Shown here: piece by piece, positions 27,606-35,635 of the stretch
Numbering within the stretch: the first letter of the stretch is position 1
How the letters are laid out: the number at the start of each line of letters is the position of its first letter
From: Lysinibacillus louembei
Lineage (GTDB): Bacteria > Bacillota > Bacilli > Bacillales_A > Planococcaceae
Reading direction: 5' to 3'
Length of the DNA: 64,000 nt
Assembly (NCBI RefSeq): GCF_033880585.1
Contig: NZ_CP137624.1
Coordinates: forward strand, 2,100,001-2,164,000
The notes under the pieces: generated by a model
The model's input: the letters and a program-made list of their open reading frames with translations, nothing else
What the model was told of the DNA's origin: nothing
The model's database searches: none
Translations under genes and position numbers: made by a program

Positions 27606-28189
27606 ATGGACATGACCAAAATAGAAAAAGGAAAGCCAGTCATACTATTGGATGAAGAGGGTCAGCCTTTAACTGTTATAGGCTTTTCGCCACATTGCCC
27701 ATTTATTTCGCATTTTTTTCACTTATAGCTGTTGCTGAAGACGGTCAGTGTGCCATATTTGAAATCCTTTTTCCATGTTGCTGTAAGAAAAAGCTAATTC
27801 ATACGAAACAAAAAATTATTGTGGATCTAGCTTGCTTTTGCTGTGTAACAATTTGCCAGCCAATTGATGATAACTACGTATGTCATACGACGATACGTGA
27901 GAAAATATGTACGACAATTTCGGGTAGCTCTGATAGAAGTCCAAAATTTATATGGCTAAATAATATGCCTGATGTAGAAAATGTAGTGACAGTGAATGTA
28001 TGTACAACGCAGCCCTTCACGATGAAAATTTATGAACAAGAAGGCATCTTTTCAACTATAGCGGTTGATGAAATATGTAAAGCGTTCACAATGCATAATA
28101 TTTTATTAATAGAAATTCAATCCCATGCTAATAGTACAGTGGAATTGACGATTACATGGAAGAAAATAAAGAACATTGAGCTTGCATAG
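27606..28189 (+). pseudogene. CotZ/ExsY-like spore lattice protein with appendage-like tail, frameshifted
   Basis: The frame from 27606 (strong GGGAGGGGGGA ribosome site) encodes KGKPVILLDEEGQPLTVIGF and reaches a stop at 27726 just after a run of seven T (27713-27719). Adding one T joins it to the frame that continues SLIAVAEDGQCAIFEILFPC and IIVDLACFCCVTICQ. This order (RPFILYTKTG, CAVLR, ITVDLSCFC blocks) matches the CotZ/CotY/ExsY exosporium proteins. The last 90 residues (FIWLNNMPDVENVVTVNV to VELTITWKK) go beyond ExsY and resemble the beta domain of Ena appendage subunits. It may be a true pseudogene, a phase-variable gene or a sequencing error. CATAAAATA at 27556 matches a SigK -10 box. 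Confidence 0.7.
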
Positions 28190-28221
28190 TTCGGTTGACC
28201 GATGTATCAGCATAAATAAAA

Positions 28222-28230
28222 CATACAATA
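28222..28230 (+). promoter_or_regulatory. Possible sigma-K -10 element
   Basis: CATACAATA fits CATANNNTA, the mother-cell SigK -10 consensus, 32 bases before the Ena-like start. A similar CATAAAATA is at 27556-27564 before the CotZ/ExsY-like gene. Clear -35 boxes are not seen. Confidence 0.35.
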
Positions 28231-28261
28231 GCAATGACTTTTAAGCAAAGGAGGGGAAAGC

Positions 28262-28597
28262 ATGGCGAAATTAGGAAGCTGTTGCGGTAATAAAACAAGT
28301 GTACACGACTCTGTCTGTCAAGATTTAACATTAGCTGATGAGACACCAGTAACAGTATGGGAAAATTCTACACCATTTGCGATTAACGGAACAATTTTAG
28401 TGGAAAATGCGAGCTCATCAACTGGCGATGTAACACTATCTGTAACAAGTAATCCCGCAACACCAGCAATTGCAGCAATTGCACCAGGTAATTCTGTATC
28501 AATAACTGCTAATAATATTACTGAAATTCAATTAGCAGGTACAGCTACTGGAGTAGCTAATGTGAAAATTTCTTATTCATTGAACTATAATTTCTAG
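28262..28597 (+). CDS. Endospore appendage (Ena/DUF3992-like) pilin
   Basis: 111 residues. The N-terminal connector has adjacent cysteines (SCCGNKTSVHDSVCQ: CC at about 7-8 and another C at about 19). This is the ZXnCCXmC pattern by which Ena subunits cross-link head to tail. The rest is a beta-rich jelly-roll-like sequence (VTVWENSTPFAINGTILVE, then IAAIAPGNSVSITANNITE) that fits DUF3992. Ena proteins form the extremely stable fibres on spores of the B. cereus group. Neighbours support this: a BclA-like collagen protein and a CotZ/ExsY-like protein, the same company as reported for the L-type Ena3A locus. Good ribosome site AAAGGAGGGG. Confidence 0.75.
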   Translation: MAKLGSCCGNKTSVHDSVCQDLTLADETPVTVWENSTPFAINGTILVENASSSTGDVTLSVTSNPATPAIAAIAPGNSVSITANNITEIQLAGTATGVANVKISYSLNYNF

Positions 28598-28602
28598 TAT
28601 GA

Positions 28603-28635
28603 AGCTGTGTGGAGTCTACTTCCACACAGCCTTTT
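28603..28635 (+). terminator. Terminator of Ena-like gene
   Basis: Stem GCTGTGTGGA / TCCACACAGC followed by CTTTT. Confidence 0.85.
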
Positions 28636-28645
28636 GAATTCAGCA

Positions 28646-29701
28646 CTAGTTATCGCTGCTAAACAGCTGTTGAAAATACTGTTCATTATGCAATATTTGA
28701 GGATGCTGAGGAGAAAAGTTTTTTGCTTGCTTATGATGCTCGTAAGCAAGCGCATATTGTTGTAAACGATCGTAGAGTACACATAGCTGTAAATGAGGTA
28801 GCCATGTGGTAAAGGTCAAATTGCGAAATGCTGCATGTGTAGATTCTGTAATGGATAAAGCTTGCTTATACCAATAAATTGCCTGCTGATTTTTGTGCTG
28901 TTCCATAAAATAAAAGCCTAAACGACAGCATGCTTCAGGGCGTGGGGAATCAAATGTAAGGCTCCTCACAACAGCTCTAATAGCATTTGCTTCATTTTGT
29001 AATGCGTGATGACAATCCGCCAATTTAAAGCAAGCATGTATGCAGTCCTCAAGCCAGCCTTGCTCTGTTGCTAAAAATTTCTCATAGTAGTCAACAGCTT
29101 CCGCATATTTCGCATGATCTTTTAATTCATTGGCATAATAATAAAGGTCGCGTGGTGAAAATGCTTCGCCAGCTTCAAGTAATCGCTCATAAATCGCGAT
29201 ATTGCGCGCAGCATCATGGCTTAGTGGTCGATGACAAATTGCAATATCACTATTGATAATGGTACCATCTACCGCTAAGTATTCATGAACAGCACCGATC
29301 CATTGGAATTGACGTTGTCTTTTCACAAGACGATTTCGTCTCAAAGAATGAATAACTTTTTCTTGCTCATCGAAATCGAGATGATAATCCATTGATACAG
29401 CATCAACCGCAGTCGATAATGTTGATTTTAGCTGCTGTAATTTTGTTTGATTGTCAATTGTTAAGATATCATCTGCATCAAGCCATAAAATATAATCCTT
29501 TGTTGCTTGTTGAAAAGAGAAATTACGTGCAGCGGCAAAATGATGAATCCATGGAAAGTCGAAAATTCTTGAAGTATACTGAGCCGCAATGCTTTTTGTG
29601 GCATCCGTTGACCCAGTATCCACGATATTAATTTCATCCACAACCTGTTGAATAGAATCGAGACATCTGGTAAGTACTGCCTCTTCATTTTTTACAATCA
29701 T
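28646..29701 (-). CDS. Family 2 glycosyltransferase with TPR repeats
   Basis: 351 residues from the first ATG. MIVKNEEAVLTRCLDS and NIVDTGSTDAT give the GT-A nucleotide-binding fold, ILWLDADD is the DxD metal site, and the C-terminal half (about 190-345) consists of TPR-like helices. This layout is shared with SunS-type peptide glycosyltransferases and with enzymes near spore collagen proteins. Placed beside the collagen-like and Ena-like genes, it may glycosylate threonines of the GXT triplets, which is inference. The start is uncertain: conserved residues ITISLC lie in frame upstream of the first ATG, an in-frame TGA precedes them, and the AAAGGAG site (29732-29738) is 30 bases from the ATG. 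Initiation at an ATT around 29719 is possible. Confidence 0.85.
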   Translation of the reverse strand: MIVKNEEAVLTRCLDSIQQVVDEINIVDTGSTDATKSIAAQYTSRIFDFPWIHHFAAARNFSFQQATKDYILWLDADDILTIDNQTKLQQLKSTLSTAVDAVSMDYHLDFDEQEKVIHSLRRNRLVKRQRQFQWIGAVHEYLAVDGTIINSDIAICHRPLSHDAARNIAIYERLLEAGEAFSPRDLYYYANELKDHAKYAEAVDYYEKFLATEQGWLEDCIHACFKLADCHHALQNEANAIRAVVRSLTFDSPRPEACCRLGFYFMEQHKNQQAIYWYKQALSITESTHAAFRNLTFTTWLPHLQLCVLYDRLQQYALAYEHHKQAKNFSPQHPQILHNEQYFQQLFSSDN

Positions 29702-29856
29702 ACATAAGCTAATCGTAATGCAGGCACGTCACTCCTTTTAGGAATTTGGAAGAAAAGCGGAGAATATGTCATTTTTTTAAGAAAAATGTTTATTTTCATT
29801 TATATGCGGTAACACTAGTTGAAAATTCATTGCATCCATAAAGGAGGAGCATTATT

Positions 29857-30561
29857 TTGAAAACTAAACTAGTGATCATGAGCTTGGTGATGTCGTTTTT
29901 GTTGCATATAACAGCAATTTATCCAATGGCGGCAATTCCGTTGCCTCTCAGCGGTGATTTACCTATCGACTATAGCATTCATATGTGGGATGCGTTAAGC
30001 ATGGAAGACTCGCAAGAAACAGGGCCAACGATTTATACTGTAGAAGAAGGAGATAATTTATATCGTATTGCCTTAACACATGGTGTACCACTTCAGTCAT
30101 TAATGGCTTGGAATGATATATCGAATACGTTAATTTTCCCTGGTGATGAGTTGACGATTTATAGCGATGGGGACGAGCCTATTAGAGCTGAAGAAGAAAA
30201 GGTCGTAGCAGTTGTATCACCAAGTAACAAAACGAAAGAGGAAACTGTCGAAGTATACGAACAGCAGCAAGGTGATGAAATGGTTGTTACAGCAACTGCC
30301 TATACGGCTTATTGTGAAGGCTGTTCAGGTACGACTGCCTACGGTATCGATTTGCGAGCAAATCCAAATCAAAAGGTTATTGCTGTTGACCCAAGAGTGA
30401 TTCCACTTGGAACAAAGGTATGGGTAGAGGGCTATGGAGAAGCAATTGCAGGTGATACTGGTGGTGCGATTAAAGGGCATAAAATTGATGTCTTCATTCC
30501 AGAGTATGAAAATGCGATGCAATGGGGTGTCAAAACAGTCAAAATAAAGGTTTTAAATTAA
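29857..30561 (+). CDS. Secreted LysM and 3D-domain cell-wall protein
   Basis: 234 residues. A hydrophobic N-terminus (about 5-27) acts as signal or anchor. LysM is at about 66-108 (YTVEEGDNLYRIALTHGVP and IFPGDELTIY). The C-terminal 3D domain (about 145-233) contains VTATAYTAYCEGCSG, VIAVDPRVIPLGTKVWVEGY and DTGGAIKGHKIDVF with the three catalytic-type aspartates. This is the architecture of YocH/YuiC-like peptidoglycan hydrolases (lytic transglycosylase related). The start is TTG at 29857, with AAAGGAGGAG seven bases upstream; no good ATG is available. Confidence 0.9.
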   Translation: MKTKLVIMSLVMSFLLHITAIYPMAAIPLPLSGDLPIDYSIHMWDALSMEDSQETGPTIYTVEEGDNLYRIALTHGVPLQSLMAWNDISNTLIFPGDELTIYSDGDEPIRAEEEKVVAVVSPSNKTKEETVEVYEQQQGDEMVVTATAYTAYCEGCSGTTAYGIDLRANPNQKVIAVDPRVIPLGTKVWVEGYGEAIAGDTGGAIKGHKIDVFIPEYENAMQWGVKTVKIKVLN

Positions 30562-30571
30562 TCCACATAAC

Positions 30572-30610
30572 AATTAGGGTGTTGAGGAAACTCAACACCC
30601 TAATTTGTTT
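30572..30610. terminator. Bidirectional terminator
   Basis: Perfect stem AATTAGGGTGTTGAG / CTCAACACCCTAATT with a GAAA loop and T-rich tail, between the LysM-3D gene and the convergent gerC. Confidence 0.93.
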
Positions 30611-30618
30611 TGGTTTTA

Positions 30619-31710
30619 TTATTTTAATGTCCCCATACTAACGATAATTGTCCTCACTTGCACATCTACTTCTAATTTGCTTAACACATCCTCTGTCATA
30701 GCGCGTGTCCATTTCCCTCTCGTATGCTTACGGAAGTTTTCGCTTAAACCAATTGGGTCAATTTGCTGTTCATTTAATTTTTTTATAAATGCTTCAATGT
30801 CTTGTGCTAGCTGTTCATTAATTAAGTGTTCGATTTGATTAATTTCTTTCCAACTGTTTAATTTATCTGTATCCTCAATACGATATTCGCTTAAGGTGGC
30901 TTTAATTAGTAAATGGGCAGTGAGCTTTGGCTGCTGATTATCTTTATTGCTGTCTATTTTACACTTGCTTTTAACGAGATTAAGTAATACTTTTGTTTCA
31001 TTAGGTACATCAATAACAAGTGGCGCAAGATTTTGTCTACAAAGCAGTGCTTGAACGTAAACCGCTTCATTAGGTGGAATGACATCTACCATCGCATCCT
31101 CTTTGAACAAGGCAAAGCCTGAAATTTCAACGTTATCACCGTGCAATTCAAGATATGGAACGATAGCATCTCTTGTAGGGTTTGTTGTCGCATAAATAAA
31201 GTCGTGAATGTTAGTGTTAGGATTAAACGCTGTGTTTAAGCTAGGAAGCAGTAAGTCATTTAAATAAAAATTAATATTCGGCTTATCAGGGTATTCAGCA
31301 TATAGAAGATTTGCTGCTTGATCTTTAACAACCGCAATAAATGCTTTATTTCCTACTTCGGCATTGCGATAAATATGTTCGATTATTTTTCTCGGCTGCC
31401 CTTTGCGAGCGAATTCCTCGCTAATTAAGATAACACGTAATTGGTTCAATACGACCTTTCGATCAGATTGTGCCTCTATTTTGACAATCCCTTGTGATAC
31501 CAAATCTGTTTCTACAGAAAATACTTTCGTATCCTTTTCTGCTTCCTGTGAATATTGCGGAATAGCTACAGTTAGTTTTGTGACATTTTCATCAATATAA
31601 TCAAATGCCATAATCCCAATCATATCGACTTCTTCTATTGGAATTTTTCGTTCTTCAGAGCAGCCAGCGACAAATAATAGAAGAAAAATAATCAACAATT
31701 TACTATTCAT
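30619..31710 (-). CDS. Spore germination lipoprotein GerC family
   Basis: 363 residues from the ATG at 31710. The signal peptide ends in LLFVAGCSEE, a lipobox with C17 as lipid anchor. The body has the Ger(x)C family features KVVLNQLRVILISEEFARKG and IDPIGLSENFRKH. It is the C subunit of a nutrient germinant receptor in the spore inner membrane. A frame open farther upstream adds eighteen residues but destroys the signal peptide. Start overlaps the gerB stop (ATGA). The order gerA-gerB-gerC on this strand is the canonical receptor operon. Confidence 0.93.
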   Translation of the reverse strand: MNSKLLIIFLLLFVAGCSEERKIPIEEVDMIGIMAFDYIDENVTKLTVAIPQYSQEAEKDTKVFSVETDLVSQGIVKIEAQSDRKVVLNQLRVILISEEFARKGQPRKIIEHIYRNAEVGNKAFIAVVKDQAANLLYAEYPDKPNINFYLNDLLLPSLNTAFNPNTNIHDFIYATTNPTRDAIVPYLELHGDNVEISGFALFKEDAMVDVIPPNEAVYVQALLCRQNLAPLVIDVPNETKVLLNLVKSKCKIDSNKDNQQPKLTAHLLIKATLSEYRIEDTDKLNSWKEINQIEHLINEQLAQDIEAFIKKLNEQQIDPIGLSENFRKHTRGKWTRAMTEDVLSKLEVDVQVRTIIVSMGTLK

Positions 31711-32786
31711 TGATGCACCTGCTTTTTTCGAAATAAATAAATGATAAATAAAAAAATAGGCCAAAGAAGGAATAAATAAAATATATAGTTATTGATCGTA
31801 AAGATTTTTTCTTTCAAATGCTGAGAAAGAGGTAAAATAAGTAGGATAAAAATAATTGCAATTAAAATATATAAAGGAATGTGTGACTTCGGTAAAATGA
31901 TTGTTTTGAAGCCCTCGTTTGCCGCCCACAAATATAAAGCGACAGTAGAATAAACTAAGAAAACCCATAGTGTCATTCCGATAATATCAGCGCGTTCAAT
32001 AAAGGAATATTCACCAGCCTTAAAAATATTTAGAACAGCAAATTCCACATTGCTTAACTGCCATTCAGAAAAATACATAACACTTACACTTGTAGTAATT
32101 AACATTAAAAAACCAGATATCCAAATGCCTATCGTTGCATATTTGAAGGCGCTTTTTTGCTGAATAATAAACGGAAAATAAAATAGGATAAGTTCATATC
32201 CTAAAAAAGATACGTAGCCTTTTTTTGTGGCCTCATAAAATTCTGGAAATGTAAAATTGAATATAGGGAAAAAATGACTAAACTCTCCTTTTTGCACGGC
32301 CCATTTTATCAGCAATAACATCGGTAATGTAATAAAAAATGTCATAATTGAAAAGCGTGCAATAGTAAAAATACCACCTTTAACTAAATAAATAAGTAAT
32401 ATTAAAAAAAAGATAACAGGGAGAGGGATTGTCTGTTCAGGCAATGCCGTACTTTGAATGAGTAGCATATAGCTATTAATAGCATCCACGCAAATTATTA
32501 CAAATATAATAATGAGTAGAATATTAAAGAACTTTCCAAGCACCTTTCCTAATAATATTTCATTTATTTGAAATAAATTATAATTAGGAAATTTAGAGCT
32601 AAGCTTTACCATTGGCCATAAAGTGATTGTGGCAATACAAGCGAAAAAAAGTGGCATAAACGCTTGACTATAGCCCATGGAACTTAATTTCTGGGGGAGC
32701 TGTAAAATGCCTGTTCCAATTAAACAGCTCTGTACTAAAAATAATACATGCACTTTCGTTAATACTTTCTTTTGGGTTATTTTCAT
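31707..32786 (-). CDS. Spore germination protein GerB family
   Basis: 359 residues, ten hydrophobic helices of the APC/endospore-germination permease family (GerAB-like). It begins VLFLVQSCLIGTGILQLPQKL, where the GxGILxLP motif is typical. GerB subunits bind the germinant. Lies 30 bases downstream of gerA and overlaps gerC by four bases. Which germinant it recognises cannot be told. Confidence 0.93.
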   Translation of the reverse strand: MKITQKKVLTKVHVLFLVQSCLIGTGILQLPQKLSSMGYSQAFMPLFFACIATITLWPMVKLSSKFPNYNLFQINEILLGKVLGKFFNILLIIIFVIICVDAINSYMLLIQSTALPEQTIPLPVIFFLILLIYLVKGGIFTIARFSIMTFFITLPMLLLIKWAVQKGEFSHFFPIFNFTFPEFYEATKKGYVSFLGYELILFYFPFIIQQKSAFKYATIGIWISGFLMLITTSVSVMYFSEWQLSNVEFAVLNIFKAGEYSFIERADIIGMTLWVFLVYSTVALYLWAANEGFKTIILPKSHIPLYILIAIIFILLILPLSQHLKEKIFTINNYIFYLFLLWPIFLFIIYLFRKKQVHQ

Positions 32787-32816
32787 GTTTTATTCATCCT
32801 CATTTTAGCAAGTGCA

Positions 32817-34277
32817 TTAGCTTTTTTGACTTTTAGAAATACCCATTCGATTTTTTAAAAAATTCATTGGAAAGCGAACCACACTATTGAATAAATCTGT
32901 CCATTTACGTGGAATAAAGGGCGCTATATAAGGCTCTCCTAACGAGCGAATGCTTAATAAATGGATGATAAGCCATGCAAATGCTAACATTTGTCCAAAC
33001 AAGCCGAATAAGCCTGCCGCAATAATAAAAAAATAACGAACTAATCTACTTGTATTGCTCATTAAAAAAATAGGAGGTAAAAAAGATAGTAGTGCAGATG
33101 TTGCCACAAGCACAATTAAAATATTACTAATTAACCCTGCTTCAACAGCCGCTGTGCCAATTACGATACCACCAACAATACCAATTGTTTGACCAACCTT
33201 TGCGGGCATTCGTGAACCTGCCTCACGTAATACTTCAATAATTAACTCAATAAACAACACTTCAAACAATGGCGGAAAAGGCACCTGACTTCTAGATTCC
33301 TGTAGATTCAACAATAGCTCATAGGGCAATAATTCAGGGTGAAAGGTCAATGTTGATATATACATCGGTGTAATCATAATCGTTAAAAAAAAGCCAAAAA
33401 ATCGTAGGGAGCGTAACAATGTAGCGGTTGTCCAACGATTGTAATAATCCTCAATCGTAGTAAACATTTCGAAAAAAGACGTCGGACATATAATGACTGT
33501 TGGACTATTATCCATTAATAAAGCAATTCGCCCATCTAATAAATAGTGTGTAATGGTATCAGGTCTTACACTTATATAATATTGAGGAAAAGGAGAAAGA
33601 GGATTATCCTCAATCAGCTGTTTTAACACCGTAATATCTAATAATGGCGGTACCTCAATTTGCTGAAGGCGTTTTCTCAGCCTTTTCAACAACTTTTTAT
33701 TGACGATATTGTCCATATACATAATCGAAATTTGATATTGGTTTTGAGAGCCGAGGCAAATGCTCTCGTTTTTCAAGGAATGCTCTTGAATACGTCTTCG
33801 TATCAATGAAATATTTGTTGTTAATGTCTCTGTAAATGCATCTTGCGGACCGATGACAGTTGATTCAACCTCTGTCTCTGCAATAGCACGAACCGGTGCA
33901 CTATATGTGTCGAGTGCTAAAAACTGCTTTGTTTCATGAAAATATAAAATTGTATAGCCTGCATTAATTTTATTTTCAAGCTTAGCAATTTGGTTATATG
34001 CTAGTTGCTCAGCAGTTTGTTGAATTTGATGTATAGAGTGAGATAACGGTGCAAGCACGACTGCTTGTAAAGTCATTTTTTCAATAAGCGAGCTTGAAAA
34101 TATAATGGTTACAGGCCCTTCACTCGTTAATTTTCTTTGAAAAACGATATCGCTAGAATGATCGGAGAGGAGCTGTAGAAGCTGTAATGTATATTGCGCA
34201 TTGCTGCTATATTTTGTATTGATTTTTTTACGCAACTTACCAGATGAAGTTCGAATTATTATTTTCAATAATACCAT
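32817..34277 (-). CDS. Spore germination protein GerA family
   Basis: About 486 residues from the ATG at 34277. Family blocks are FVYMDNI-like YMDNIVNKKLLKRL, RPDTITHYLLDGRIALLMDNSPTVIICPTSFFEMF and EVLFIELIIEVLREAGSRMPAKVGQTIGIVGGIVIG. A soluble N-terminal domain of about 280 residues is followed by four or five helices. GerA subunits form the ring-shaped ion channel of germinant receptors. AAGGAAAGG lies about 7 bases before 34277; an upstream ATG at 34301 lacks a comparable site. First gene of the gerABC-type operon. Confidence 0.93.
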   Translation of the reverse strand: MVLLKIIIRTSSGKLRKKINTKYSSNAQYTLQLLQLLSDHSSDIVFQRKLTSEGPVTIIFSSSLIEKMTLQAVVLAPLSHSIHQIQQTAEQLAYNQIAKLENKINAGYTILYFHETKQFLALDTYSAPVRAIAETEVESTVIGPQDAFTETLTTNISLIRRRIQEHSLKNESICLGSQNQYQISIMYMDNIVNKKLLKRLRKRLQQIEVPPLLDITVLKQLIEDNPLSPFPQYYISVRPDTITHYLLDGRIALLMDNSPTVIICPTSFFEMFTTIEDYYNRWTTATLLRSLRFFGFFLTIMITPMYISTLTFHPELLPYELLLNLQESRSQVPFPPLFEVLFIELIIEVLREAGSRMPAKVGQTIGIVGGIVIGTAAVEAGLISNILIVLVATSALLSFLPPIFLMSNTSRLVRYFFIIAAGLFGLFGQMLAFAWLIIHLLSIRSLGEPYIAPFIPRKWTDLFNSVVRFPMNFLKNRMGISKSQKS

Positions 34278-34420
34278 TCGCCTTTCCTTCTTGATTATCA
34301 TAGTTTAGACTGTTTATAGAAGTTGTATACGATAATAATTAGAGAAAATACTTTTGAAATAACATAGCACCAGTATTGAGAGGCAATAATTTAGGAATAA
34401 AGTTGTGGAGAGATGGAAAA

Positions 34421-35173
34421 ATGGAAAAGGTGTTTGTCATAGCAGATATACATGGTCACTATAGTCAGCTAGAGAAATTGTTAACACAATGGCGGCCAGA
34501 GGAAGAGCAGCTGATATTTTTAGGAGATTATATCGATCGAGGGCAGGAGAGCTTAGCGGTTTTACAGAAAGTTAAATCACTGACAGAACAAGGTGCTATT
34601 GCATTAACAGGCAATCATGAGCAGTTATTTTTAAGATGGCTAGCTGATGTTGAGTATACGCATTACCTAGGAAATAATATCGGTGGAACAGCGACGATTA
34701 CTAGCTTCCAGCAACCCGAATGGACTGCAAATACACCTGAGGAAACAGCGCAAAACATTACACAACATTATCCTGAGCTAGTACAATGGATGAAAGCTTT
34801 GCCACTATTTTATCGCTGGGATCAATATTTCTTTGTGCATGGTGGCATTGACCCTGAAAAAGAGGATGCAGCACAAACAGAGCCACGCGATTTAATATGG
34901 ATTCGCGATAAATTTCACCATACACCGCATGTGGCAAAGGAAACCGTTATATTTGGGCATACACCAACACCTTATTTAAATGAAGACGGCACAGGAAAGC
35001 TATGGATTTCTCCTTGTGGTAAAAAGATAGGTCTTGATGGCGGTGTCATTATGCAAGGTGGTCAATTAAACGGCATTGTATTAACACAAGGAACGAATGA
35101 AATCATTGTGCACTCTGTTATGGGAGATCACTTAACAACGGTAACTAAAATGCTTCCAGCAACGTCTTGTTAA
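34421..35173 (+). CDS. Calcineurin-like metallophosphoesterase (PPP-type serine/threonine phosphatase)
   Basis: About 250 residues with the PPP metal-binding blocks in order: IADIHGHYSQ, IFLGDYIDRG, LTGNHEQLF, then FVHGGIDP and IFGHTPT. Similar bacterial proteins are protein phosphatases or diadenosine-tetraphosphate hydrolases (PrpA/PrpE-like). The ATG at 34421 is preferred, with GGAGAG upstream; a TTG at 34376 would add fifteen residues of no family resemblance. The OsmC gene follows after 18 bases. Confidence 0.88.
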   Translation: MEKVFVIADIHGHYSQLEKLLTQWRPEEEQLIFLGDYIDRGQESLAVLQKVKSLTEQGAIALTGNHEQLFLRWLADVEYTHYLGNNIGGTATITSFQQPEWTANTPEETAQNITQHYPELVQWMKALPLFYRWDQYFFVHGGIDPEKEDAAQTEPRDLIWIRDKFHHTPHVAKETVIFGHTPTPYLNEDGTGKLWISPCGKKIGLDGGVIMQGGQLNGIVLTQGTNEIIVHSVMGDHLTTVTKMLPATSC

Positions 35174-35191
35174 TAATAGGAGGGATTAGCT

Positions 35192-35623
35192 ATGCAACAT
35201 ACATTTGTTTTACAGACGAAATGGGATGGTGGAAGGAATGCAGTAGGTGATTTGCAGGCACAGCGTTTACAGACGCAAATATCCATTCCACCTGAAATGG
35301 ATGGCCCAGGCATTGGAACAAACCCAGATGAAATGCTGCTAGGTGCAGCAGCAACATGCTATATTATTTCGCTTGCAGCCATGCTGGAAAGAGCAGCTAT
35401 CAAGGCGACAATCGATATGCAGTCAGATGGTATTGTCGATGTAACGAATGGCGTTTTTACATATCAACAAATTATTCATAAGTTAACGCTCAAGCTTGCT
35501 GAGCGCACAGAGAAAAATGAAAAAATGGCAGAGCGACTTGCATTTAAGGCAGAATCTACTTGCATGATTAGCAAGGCATTAAAAGGCAATGTAGAGGTAT
35601 TGGTGAAATTAACGATCGAGTAA
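35192..35623 (+). CDS. OsmC/Ohr-family peroxidase
   Basis: 143 residues, SACOL1771-like subgroup of OsmC. Two redox cysteines are present, C56 in GAAATCYIIS and C124 in AESTCMIS, as required for thiol-dependent reduction of organic hydroperoxides; E-rich NPDEMLLGA is typical. Good AGGAGGG site. It lies between the phosphatase and an AarF kinase in a three-gene run with gaps under 20 bases, so probably one operon. Confidence 0.9.
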   Translation: MQHTFVLQTKWDGGRNAVGDLQAQRLQTQISIPPEMDGPGIGTNPDEMLLGAAATCYIISLAAMLERAAIKATIDMQSDGIVDVTNGVFTYQQIIHKLTLKLAERTEKNEKMAERLAFKAESTCMISKALKGNVEVLVKLTIE

Positions 35624-35635
35624 GGAGAGAAGAAG

